Of a stretch of 61,670 nt of DNA, positions 1-10,200 are shown one piece after another. Below the pieces are notes generated by a model. That model worked only from the letters and a program-made list of their open reading frames with translations, searched no databases and was not told the DNA's origin. This stretch comes from Verrucomicrobiota bacterium (GTDB taxonomy: Bacteria > Verrucomicrobiota > Verrucomicrobiae > Limisphaerales > UBA11358): contig JACZKP010000168.1 in assembly GCA_014860005.1 (NCBI GenBank), positions 1-61,670 on the forward strand, given 5' to 3'. The translations under genes and the position numbers were made by a program. Numbering within the stretch: the stretch's first letter is position 1; each line of letters begins with the position of its first letter.

Positions 1-116
1 TAAAAACGGCCCGGCGCATCACAACGCTACGACCAGAGCGCGGTTATTCGGCCACAAAATACGATGGGAGTCTGGCCAGAATCCGGAAAACCCTGCGACG
101 GCACTCCGGCCGTTTA

Positions 117-268
117 TACGATCAGAAAAAAGTTCGTAACAGCCAGGGACAGCGGCCGCACCTTCAAGGAAAGCCTGTAGAAATGCCTAATCTGGTGCGA
201 ATTGAACGTAGAAACTGAGCAGCGATGTTACAAACGCCTGCTTACGGTACGATCAGAAAAAAATCGTA
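117..268. repeat. Two copies of a ~24-bp hairpin motif
   Basis: TACGATCAGAAAAAA followed by TCGTAAC occurs twice, at about 117-140 and 248-270. The second copy folds as TACGAT (248-253) with ATCGTA (263-268) around an A-rich loop. The first has a 5-bp stem (117-121 with 134-138). They lie downstream of the minus-strand gene that ends at 278, so they may act as terminators or mRNA 3' ends. I see no convincing gene in 1-277. Confidence 0.45.
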
Positions 269-277
269 ACAACTACC

Positions 278-3274
278 TCATGGCGTCACACCCCGATAAA
301 ACCGCTGGTCAGAGTTTGTCGCTGAGGGATCCCGGAAGCGCAACGGCGAGTTGGTGCTCATAAAGTTCGTCAGGGTCGTCCAATGAACCAGGTCGGTGGA
401 GACTTGGATCCTGCCGGTGAGCCAGAGGGACACGTCCAGGCTCAGATCGAAACCGCTGCCCGGTGGAGCCGGGTCAAAACCGAGGTTCATTTTGAATGCA
501 TTGCTCCCCACGAAGGTCACCGTGTTGGTCAGCGATTTGTTGGCAGTGGAGTCCACGGCGAAGGCCCGGAGGACATTTGTTCCCTGCGCGAGAGCGACCA
601 GTGCCGTCCAGTTGGTCCAGCCGTTGGTACTGACCGCGGTAATCCACGGCGACCCGTTCAATTGATGCCGGACTTCTGAAACGCGGGCGTTGTCGCCTGC
701 CGTACCTCTGACCGTAATCACCGCGTTGCTCAATCTTTGATTTGCAGTGGGCGATGTGATTGCAAGGGTGGGCCGGTTGGTGTCCCCGAAATTGGCGATC
801 AACGTGAGGTTGGAGGCCATGAGGAACCGCAACGAGCGCCCATTGGTCAACACTGTGCCGGTGCCATCGGTCCAGTTGGCGAAGGTGTATCCGGCGCCCG
901 AGATGAGGTTAGCCGTCATGGAATAGAGCCGGCCAATTTCCAGCACGGCGTTGCTGTAATTTGGGGTAAGCGTGCCGCGACCGGTCAGGGCAACCGTCAG
1001 CCGGTCACTCAACACATAAACGAGATTCACGCTGTTGGTTGGCGAGCGATTGCCCGACGCATCTTCCGCGTAAACCCGGACTGCGTTGGTTGCAGGAATC
1101 AATCCCGTGAGCGTCGCCGTCCAGTTGGTCCAGTTGTTCGTGGTGTCCGCCGATAACCAACCATTGGAGTTAAGCTGATACCAGAGATTGGTTATGCGGT
1201 GGTTGTCGCGGGCCGTACCGCTGGCGGTGAAGACCGCGTTGCTCCAACGTTGGTTGGCGGTGGGCAAGGTGATGGTGACGACGGGCCGGTTGGTGTCCAC
1301 GAAATTGGCGATCAACGTGAGGTTGGAGTCCATGAGGAATCGCAACGAGCGCCCATTGGTCAACACTGTGCCGGTGCCATCGGTCCAATTGGCGAAGGTG
1401 TAGCCGGCGCCCGAGATGAGGTTGGCCGTCATGGAATAGGGCCGGCCAATCTCCAGCACGGCGTTGCTGTAATTTGGGGTGAGTGTGCCACGACCGGTCA
1501 GGGCAACCGTCAGCCGGTCGCTCAACACATAAACCACCAGGTTGCTGACCACCGCCGAAGTGTTGCCGCTGGCGTCCTGTGCAAAAGCGCGGACGACATT
1601 TGTGCCCGGCAGGAGCGATTGGCCTGCGAGCGTCCAGTTGGTTCCGTTGTTGGAAAGCGTCGCCGGAGCATAACCCAACCCGTTGACGCTCACAGCAACG
1701 TTCGATACCCGATCATTGTCGCGCGCCCAGCCTTTGACCTCGACGACGGCGTTGCTTACCCGAATCCCGCTGGGCGCCGGATTCGTGATCGCCAGTGTCG
1801 GGGGGATCTGGTCCGTTAAACCTCGTCCGATCTTCAAGTCGTCCAGTAATGCCCAACCGGGACTCGCCAGACCGAAGTCAACGCTCTGAATGGAATCGCC
1901 CACGCCAGCGATGCCGGCTATCCGCGCAAAGTCAGCGTACAGGTCACGCGTGAATTTCCCACCGGCGGGATCCAGAAACACCTCAAGATAGCCGAAGGAG
2001 GAAGGGCCGTTCGTCAGTGCGTGCTCAACGTAATTGGGCGCGCGTTGGAAGATATAGACCACTACGTTGTCGCGGTTGTCCGCGATTCGAACGTTTACTG
2101 TATCCGCTGGTGGCAAAATCAACGTCGGGAACACGCCGTTCCACTCCGGGTTCTCCAGCCATCCCTCCTCGAAGAAGGAGATCTCGGTGGTTGGCAGGAG
2201 TGGAAGTGAGAAAGAAGGATTGAGCGTCCTGTTGAAATCAACCCAGATGTTGAGGGCACAATCGCTGTTGGTCGCAGAATAGAGCTTCAGCATCTTGTTG
2301 CCGCCCTGGCTGATGATCTCCACCCAGTTTTCGACCGTGCTGCAATGCTCCGAAGCGGTGTCGCCGATGTACCACGAGCCTTTGTCCGCCGACAGCACCG
2401 TGGCCTGATTGGTGGTTGGGAAATGGACGCCCAGCGCGGCATTCTGCCAGCCTTCAAACCAGGGTGCGGTGGCTGCTGGAAGTGGATTCACCGTTAATTG
2501 CGCGTTGGCGCTTGTGACGGTGCCTGAGTAGTTCGACAACAGGACCGAATATGTGCCCGCTTGAGTGGTGCTCACATTCTGGAGCGTAACGAAGGACCGG
2601 GTTTCGCCGGGCAGGTTGACTCCGTTGCGCCGCCATTGGTAGGTGAAGGGCAGCGTATGCGTTGCGCCCACCGCAAAGGAAACCGTCGCGCCCACATAAA
2701 CCGTGCGATTGGTCGGCTGCACGAGAATGAGGGGCAGATCCAAAATCTTGTTTAGCGTCGCCGTCGAGGTCCAAGTGATGCGGGTATTGCCAAATGTGCC
2801 AAAGAATGTGACCGAACCCGACCCTGAGAGTTGAATGCGATTCCCGCTGATTGAACCGCTGGCGGTTGAAGTCTGGCTCTGCGGAGTTACCATGGTCGGC
2901 AAAGGATGATACAGCGTTCCATTCAAAGAGATCTGGCTGCCGCTGATCGTGCCCTGTCGTGTTCTGAGATAGTCAACCCCGTCACAACCCTGGATTTGCG
3001 CCCCGCTGCTGCTCAAGGTAATGGAGCAGCCCGATTGGGTGACCGGAATCGTCCCGGTAATCGTCGCATTGCACGTAATCGTTTCGTTGCCACTGTCCAG
3101 CAGGATGACCCTGACGCTGACCTGTTCCACGAACGAATAGTTGCCCGCGATGAAGGAGCAAGTCTGGCCGTAACCAAAATCAACCGAAGCCAGCGATAGT
3201 ATGATCGCTGCTGACGCGATTCGACAAAAGGATGGCAAACTGCGGGCGAGGTCCATGGGAGAATACGTTTTCAT
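278..3274 (-). CDS. Secreted Ig-like/InlB-repeat protein
   Basis: 998-residue exported protein with a signal peptide over about residues 1-36 (hydrophobic AAIILSLASV, cleavage near GYGQ). An immunoglobulin-like domain with the pattern YQWRRNG...AGTYSV covers about 180-263. A ligand-binding-like beta region follows (about 270-480). The C-terminal half has repeated modules of two kinds: VLSDRLTVALTGRG...FANWTDGTG...LIANF, which resembles divergent InlB B-repeats, and Ig-like blocks with PT.ANQRLSNAV. The InlB-like module occurs twice (about 579-655 and 752-828) and is almost identical. The last 60 residues resemble the C-terminal FDPAPPG...RIQVSTDL..W region common in verrucomicrobial secreted proteins. 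Probably a surface or extracellular binding protein; no catalytic motif seen. Ligand unknown. Confidence 0.85.
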   Translation of the reverse strand: MKTYSPMDLARSLPSFCRIASAAIILSLASVDFGYGQTCSFIAGNYSFVEQVSVRVILLDSGNETITCNATITGTIPVTQSGCSITLSSSGAQIQGCDGVDYLRTRQGTISGSQISLNGTLYHPLPTMVTPQSQTSTASGSISGNRIQLSGSGSVTFFGTFGNTRITWTSTATLNKILDLPLILVQPTNRTVYVGATVSFAVGATHTLPFTYQWRRNGVNLPGETRSFVTLQNVSTTQAGTYSVLLSNYSGTVTSANAQLTVNPLPAATAPWFEGWQNAALGVHFPTTNQATVLSADKGSWYIGDTASEHCSTVENWVEIISQGGNKMLKLYSATNSDCALNIWVDFNRTLNPSFSLPLLPTTEISFFEEGWLENPEWNGVFPTLILPPADTVNVRIADNRDNVVVYIFQRAPNYVEHALTNGPSSFGYLEVFLDPAGGKFTRDLYADFARIAGIAGVGDSIQSVDFGLASPGWALLDDLKIGRGLTDQIPPTLAITNPAPSGIRVSNAVVEVKGWARDNDRVSNVAVSVNGLGYAPATLSNNGTNWTLAGQSLLPGTNVVRAFAQDASGNTSAVVSNLVVYVLSDRLTVALTGRGTLTPNYSNAVLEIGRPYSMTANLISGAGYTFANWTDGTGTVLTNGRSLRFLMDSNLTLIANFVDTNRPVVTITLPTANQRWSNAVFTASGTARDNHRITNLWYQLNSNGWLSADTTNNWTNWTATLTGLIPATNAVRVYAEDASGNRSPTNSVNLVYVLSDRLTVALTGRGTLTPNYSNAVLEIGRLYSMTANLISGAGYTFANWTDGTGTVLTNGRSLRFLMASNLTLIANFGDTNRPTLAITSPTANQRLSNAVITVRGTAGDNARVSEVRHQLNGSPWITAVSTNGWTNWTALVALAQGTNVLRAFAVDSTANKSLTNTVTFVGSNAFKMNLGFDPAPPGSGFDLSLDVSLWLTGRIQVSTDLVHWTTLTNFMSTNSPLRFRDPSATNSDQRFYRGVTP

Positions 3275-3321
3275 GGTGCGTTGGGAAGTTTCTGGTCTGA
3301 CTTAAGTCCGCAAGTCTGGTG

Positions 3322-4110
3322 CTATTCGGTCCGTGACTTCGACGCTTGTGGCACTGCGGACATGGCCGTTGCCGCCGGCTGGAGCGCCTGCACGATTTCT
3401 TGGATCGCCAAATGCGCGAATTTCTGACGGCACTCCCGCAGGGCTTTGTAAAATTGGGTATTCGAAGTCGACATGACTGACGAGCCGCCGCTGGCGGTGT
3501 GCAGGATCTTGCGCGCAGCCGGGCGCCCCTTCGGTCGAAACTCGACGTCCACCACCAGGTCACACCAAATCTTCATGTACATGTCCACACGGCAAAACTG
3601 GATCGTTCCGCCAACGCAAATGTCGGCGGAGTCACTCAGGCTGGCGTCCACCACCTTGGCGCCCTGGCCTTCCAGGTCCAGCTTCAGCGTTTCCGCCAGC
3701 CACGCGCCCGGATCGTTAAGGGCATACACATGACCGATGACCGCGCCGATGCCGGTGCGGACGTTGCCAATCTCCCGCCAATCCGCCTTGGTGGTGCTTT
3801 GCTTCAACGCTTTGGTCTCTGCCGTCCATGCCGTCTGCTGCTCATCGGTGAACGGGGTGGCGGTGAAGCCAACCTCGCCGTCAGGCCGGGTCGAAGGATT
3901 CGGACTGACCAGATTTGGTGCGCATTGGAATGCTTGAATGCAGACCGTTATCCCCCTCAAAGCCTGGTCGGCCCGCGGGGCCACCGTCGGGCCGTATTCC
4001 TTCAACAGGACGTGGCGCTGGCCGGAGGCGCAACCGGTTGCAAGTAATGCGGCGGCGGCGAGCGCCGTGAGTGCGGTAAGCCATTGGCCTGATTTCATTG
4101 ATCGTTGCAT
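3322..4110 (-). CDS. Putative lipoprotein (YajG-like pattern)
   Basis: 262-residue protein starting at MQRSMKSGQWL. I chose this start because it gives a clean lipoprotein signal (hydrophobic TALAAAALLA, lipobox LATG-C), whereas the longer frame to 4254 adds 48 residues without signal character. The mature part has the layout of YajG-type periplasmic lipoproteins: VIGHVYALNDPGAWL, then an amphipathic helix LAETLKLDLEGQGAKVV, then a strand pair DICVGGTIQFCRVD and WCDLVVDVEF. It lies between two large secreted-protein genes on the same strand. The family assignment is only a resemblance; function unknown. Confidence 0.7.
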   Translation of the reverse strand: MQRSMKSGQWLTALTALAAAALLATGCASGQRHVLLKEYGPTVAPRADQALRGITVCIQAFQCAPNLVSPNPSTRPDGEVGFTATPFTDEQQTAWTAETKALKQSTTKADWREIGNVRTGIGAVIGHVYALNDPGAWLAETLKLDLEGQGAKVVDASLSDSADICVGGTIQFCRVDMYMKIWCDLVVDVEFRPKGRPAARKILHTASGGSSVMSTSNTQFYKALRECRQKFAHLAIQEIVQALQPAATAMSAVPQASKSRTE

Positions 4111-4291
4111 ATGTGTTGGTTCTTTTTGGTTTTCGTGTGGTTCGAGTATTTCGTGGTTCAGATGAAAAAGCCTCGGCTGCGGTAATTCGTCCAGTCGGAG
4201 TCGCTCAAATGCGACCAGCCGTCGATGTGGTGACCGGCCCGGGAATCGTGACACATGGAATGAATAGCTGCTTTCTTGGTTGAATTGACAG

Positions 4292-7200
4292 TCAGTCTTG
4301 AACTGCCCGGTAGTACATCTGAGGCGCCGTTGGTTCGACCTCCCATGTCTTCCACAGATTTGTCAGTGGCACGGTCCACTCGGGCCACCAAGTAGCCGGC
4401 GGCAGGTTGGTGCTGTAGTTGACCTGGTAGGTCGTGCCCGGGTTACCGTAGAGGGTGAGCGCGACGTTCGTTTGCCCGGCACGCCATGCTTCCAACAATG
4501 GCTCAGGTCCAATCACCACCACCCGGCCGGGATAACCGTACCAGGTGCCGACCAAGCCACCGTCCGGCTTCCGTCCAATAACCTCGGTGATCTCCAAGGG
4601 CACGAAGGCAGACGATTGACCGGCCAACGCTTCGAGGCTCAATTCTCCCACGTTGGTGGGGCCGTAAAGCACCTGCGCCTCCGGGAGCGCGAAGCTGACG
4701 AGGAATTGATGGTCGCTCAGGTTCGTGGTGAACGGCACGGGCACGAGGTTCGTGTCGGCCAGCACCATCAGGTTGGTGAACCGCTCCGGCGGATACACCA
4801 CGGTGAACGACAGGTTGGTCAGTTCCACCGTGGACAGCAGGTAGATGGGCACGGAACTGGTTGTGCCGGCCTGCATGACGGTGTTGCCCAGACTCGCTTC
4901 GATACACTCGGGCACAATGACCCTGAGTGTGTTGGTGCTGCTCATCGGCGGGGTGCCGGGATCGGTCGCCACGATCAGGATGTCGTTGGTCGTACTGCCT
5001 TGCGCACAACTGGGCGTCCAGCGGAACACGCCGTTGGTGGTGATGGAAGCTCCGGTTGGCGCGCCCGCTCCCAGGGTGAACGTTACTCCATCAGGATCGT
5101 TGGCCCGGTTGGTAATGACCAATTGCTGACCGACAACCACGACCTGATCCGGGATTGGCTCGATCACTGGCGGGTAGTTCGACAGCGTCTGCGTGCAAGC
5201 GACCGTGTAGTTTGTTTGCACGTGGCCCACCTCATCGCGGGCGATACTGTAGAAGCAATAGAGCCGCCCATTCTCGCCGTGGAAAGTGGCCGAGGTGATC
5301 GGCAGATTTGGCAGCCATAACCCGTAAGCTCCACCGTTCGTGGAAACATAAACATCATAGCCCGCAATCCCGGCGCCGGCGTCATTGCCACTCCAGGTGA
5401 CCACGAAGTTCGCGTTCGCGGCAGTGGCCGGCAGACTCGTGATCGCGCTTGTCGGCAAGTCCGCATCAATCGTCACCAGCGCCTGTTTGTTCGTATCAAT
5501 GCCCTTGGACTCGTCGTGCGGGTCCACCCAATCGGTGCCGATGGGCGGGTTCTGGTCGAAGACGATGTACGCGACATTGCGAATCTCCGTTCCTGTTGCG
5601 AGACCGAGGTTCGGGCGGATCACGTAGCTGACATGGCCCATGCCCCGGCCGGTGCCATCTTCGGGCGGCAACATGCCGATGTCCACCGACGGCGGTAGGC
5701 CGTTGGTGGGATTGAGGGATTGGAACCGGGCATAGACCTCGCCCGTGTCCAACCGGATGCCCGCCTCGATCTGCACCTCAAAATCGTAGCCGTCCTGGCG
5801 CAGCTTGACCGTGTGCTCGAAGTGCTTCGTCTGGGGTGGGACGGCGATGAACTGATCGCCAAAGGCAATCTCCGTCAGCTCAAACGTGGTCCAATCCAGC
5901 CGGTTCGTAAGTTGATTGCTCAACACCACCCGCTGCGCCGGCACAAGAGCGTTGGTGGCGTTCTCGAATTCAATCATGTAGGGGAACAGTGCATTCGCCT
6001 GAATGTAGTTCTCCGGGCCAAAACCCTTGGGACCAGTCAGGGCGTTTGGATCAATCGGAGGTGTTGGTGGAACGGGGACGCAGACAGGATCCGGATTCAT
6101 GTACATCGCAAAGCACCTGCAGTTCTCAGGATACCACTTGCAGTACTCAATAGGATTCGGATTGGGCGGTGGCGTCGGAACTGGAAGGATACAACCAATA
6201 AAGCAGCCTCCTGCGACGCCAACGAGATAGCCTCCCCATACGGTTGCTGCTGCGGTGCATACCGGCAATCCTCCTGCACCGCTTGCTTTGGCAGCTTCAC
6301 TGCAAACGAACAACAATCTAGCTAGTAAGAAGCCGGGAACGCCTCCGCTGTACCGGCTTATGCAATCACTGAAGCAAGTCCCAAAATCCCTCCAAAAGCC
6401 AAGGCCGGTTGGGTCAACGTCAAGCATGGGGTTGTTGTTCACATATCGCGAAAGGTTCACATCACCTGCAGAAATGCCGATTGGGTCTGGTGACGTGAAC
6501 CGACCAATTTGAGCATCGTAGTGTCTGGCCCGCATAAAATGAAGGTTGGCTGGGCCAGTCATCACACCGGCCTCTCCAACAAACTGGAACGCGTCGTCTG
6601 CGGATCCAGCCTTGAAAAGCAGTTCAGCAAATGGAAAGTACGCGTAAGCGTTTGCGCCGACGGGAGAATCGCCAAATAGTTCGCTCGTGCTACCGAGTGC
6701 GTCGAATGCGTAATAAGAATTGTCTGTTTCACTTCGGCGCGAAACTAATCCTATTCCGTGACTGTGAACTGCTTTGGGACCTGTCTCGCCCTGTACGTAT
6801 TCTCCGACGACATTTCGAAGCTCAGACGGATCAATCACGAGGTCTTTCGCCGTGCCTCCCTCAACGACATGCGTCCGGTTCCCTTGCGCATCGTAGCCGT
6901 TCTGCCAGACGCCGCTTGGCGCCGTTACTTGAGCGAGTTTATTATCAAATGACCATCCGTAGCTCGTCGTCCCTTCTGGCGCGACCTTGTCGGTCAGGTT
7001 CCCGTCAGCGTCGTATTGGTACATTGTGCTGCCGACCTGGGTGTATTGGTTCAGGTTGTTCACGGTGTAGGCGGTGTTGGTGCCGTCATCGCGGACGTTG
7101 AGGCGGTTGCCGAGGGCGTCGTAGGTATAGTCCACGCGGCGACCCCAAGGCGCGGTCCAGCCGATGAGCTGGCCGACGTCGTCGTAGTCGTAGCGCCAGA

Positions 7201-10200
7201 GGCCGGACAGATCGGTGCGCGGGTCGCCGGCTCCGTAGGTCGTGGTCATGGTGTCCCGGCGGCCCCGGCTGTCGTAGGTGTATTGGAAGCGGGAGAGCAC
7301 GAAGCCGTCAGGCTTGTGGTTGAACAGATCGAGCAACTGACCGGCGGGGTCGTAGGTGTAGGAGGTATAGACGCCGTTGCCGAGGGTCTTGAGCGCCATG
7401 CGCCCGGCGGCGTCGTAGGCATAGATCACTATGTTCGAGCCGCGCTCGTCGATCAGACGTTCGAGCCTTCCGGCCGAGTCGTAGTAGTAACGGGTTTCGT
7501 AACCGAGTTCGTTGGTCATCAGCGCGCGGCGTCCGGCGGCATCGTAGGTGTAGCCCAGCCAGCGGTCGCCGGGGTAGGTGATTTTCGCCAGGCGACCGTC
7601 AGCGTCGAATCCCTGCGACGTGGTGCCGAGCGGGTCGGTGTAGCTGGCGAGGTTGCCCTGCGCGTCAAAGTTGAAGGTGTGGATGACACCGTCCGGGTAG
7701 GCGCGGGCAATCAGGCGGCCCAGCACATCGTTGGTGTAATAGATCGTCTGGCCGCGGCGGTTGGTCCAACTGGTCCGGTTGCCGCTGGCATCGTAGCCCC
7801 AGCTTTCCCGGCTGCCGTCGGCGTAGGTGATCGAAGCGAGGGCGCCATCGGGCTGGTAGGCGTAACGGGTGAGGTTGCCCTTGGCGTCCAGCACGCTGGC
7901 CAGCCGGTTGAAGTCGGCGGTGTAGGTGTAGCGGGTGCTGTAGCCGAGTTGATCGGTCTCACTGAGGAGATTGCCGCGCGAATCGTAGGCGAACGTGCGC
8001 GAGCGTCCGGCGGCATCCGTGGTTTTCATCAACCGCCCGTTGAGGTCAAAGGTCCGGTGGACAATCCCGCCGAGCGGGTTTTCGGTACGCACCAGCAGGC
8101 CGCGATGGTCGAACGAGTAGTGGGTCGAATTGGTCAGGGCGTCGGTGGCGGTGACGCGTCCGGCGGAGTCGTAGCTGTAATACGTGCATTCCGTCGAGCC
8201 ACAGCAGCCGGATTTCATGACTAAACGCCCCTGGTTGTCGTAGGCGTAGTTGCTTTCGGTGCCATCTGTGTTGAAAACCTTCGTCAGCGCGTGCTTAGCA
8301 GCGGACGTGAGTCCGCTCAATTCATAAACATAAGCCGTCGTCTGCCCCCGATAGTCCATCGCCGTTTGCAGATGCTCACTCGATCCGTCATAGGTGAACA
8401 TGGTCGTCCGGCCCAGCGAGTCCGTGACTGCGGCGACCCGATTACCGCTGTAGGCCAGGTCCAGATACGGTCCAGCAGAGTGCGTCAACCGCGTCAGCAG
8501 GCCACCTGAGTAAGTGCAGGCGACCGAGTTCCTGTGTGTGTCGGCCACGTAGCCGAGCTTCCCATCCGCCTGGAACGCGTAGAACGTGCCGTCGCTCTCG
8601 CGAAGGGTGTAGGCTTCCCCGGCAGCGGGCGTGAGCGTGGCGGCGTCGCCGGCCGGAGCAAAGTAACGGCCCCCATAACGGCTGTCCGGCTTGAACACGC
8701 GCCGCGAACCGCCGGGACCGAAGATCGTCACCGTACCGTCAGACGCTTTCAGCAGCGACCGATCCCAGTTGTCCGACCAGCCACGCCCGAGCCGGCCCAA
8801 GGTGAAGTGCGACGGAATGTCCGTGCTGAAGCTACGGGTGAAGGTGAGTGGCAGGCCGGGCGTTTGCACCTGGGCATCCACGGCGCTGGCCAGCGTGCGC
8901 GTGACGCTCAGGCCGCTGGCCTGCATGACCTCGAATCCAAGCAATTCGCGGATGTCCGTGACGCGAATGTCGAGCCGGTGCAGGTAACGAGCGTTGTCGT
9001 TGAGCATCCGCACGTAATCGCCCCAGGTCGGACCGGTTTGGCCGACGAGGTTCCAGAAGACCGGTTCCCATTGCTCAACCGTCAGGCTGCCGGGGCGCAT
9101 GTCTTCCTTGAGCGCGAGCCAGTCAACGGCATTGGTGTTGTTGGCGTCAAGGATGCCGAGGTTGAAATAGATGGGCGGGTAACGGAAATCCCACGGTTGC
9201 TTCCAGCCGACGTAATAGACCGGCACGCGGCCGGATTCACCTGGTTGAAGCAGGCCCGGCGTCGCGCCGCTGGCGAGGAATTGAACCGAGTGCGCGAACC
9301 CTTCCGGAGTGGCCGAGGTCCAGAACCCTTCTACCATCCGGTGCTCGGTGAGCGTAAGCCAGGCGCCGGACTGGCCGTTCTGTGTCCCGCCCACTTCCAG
9401 CAAGGGCGCGGGCATGGCGGCGTCGCCGGTGTTGGCAAACTCCACCCAGAGCGTGGCCAACGTGTGGTAGCCGACGCGGCTGGGGACGACCAGTTTGGTT
9501 TCCAGTTTCGGCCCGAGGCCTTGGGTCACTTCAAACGGCAGGGCGGCGGAGTTGGTGCCCTGGACGACGGTGAGCTGATACACGTTCGTCGGCGTGGTGG
9601 TGAGGTCGAAGTCGGCCACCAGCCGGCTGGCGGAGACGAAGCTGACGTTGGTGGCGGGGATGCTCGTGCCGCCGATGACCAGCCAGGCCCAGGCGGTGCC
9701 GTCGAAGCCGGCGCCCTGGATGTCCACCACGGCCACGTTGGAATTGCCGTGGCGCGTGGGCGTGAGGCCGGTGAGGAAGATGCCTTCGTAGAAATCAGTC
9801 CGCAGCGTGTATGGGCCGGGCGCGGGCAGGCCGTCCGCATAAATCATCACATACCACGGTCCAGCCTGGGCGTCGGGCACGAAGAGCTGGTTGAGGTCGC
9901 CCGGATTGGTGAGGCGATAATCGTACGCGCCGGCGGAGGGCAACGCGCCGCGTCGCACATAGAGCGCGAGCCGGCTGCCGGGCGGGCCGGTGAGGTTGAG
10001 CATTAAATGTCCGCCTGGCGGCGCGTTCAGGACGTAGTAAGCGCGGTCGCCGACGGCGTTGAACGTGCCGGTGACGTCCTGGCTGAGTTGCATGGGATTG
10101 GGGATGAACCCGGACAGTTCGACCTCGTCAATGTACCAGCCTGCGCCGACGGAGCCGTCGGAATTGGCCGTGTGCAGGAAACCGAGCCGGACGTGCTGAC

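Noticed and set aside
1..277. End of a gene entering from the left
   Set aside because: Frame 2 is open to about 139, but composition is not protein-like and it contains the hairpin repeat.
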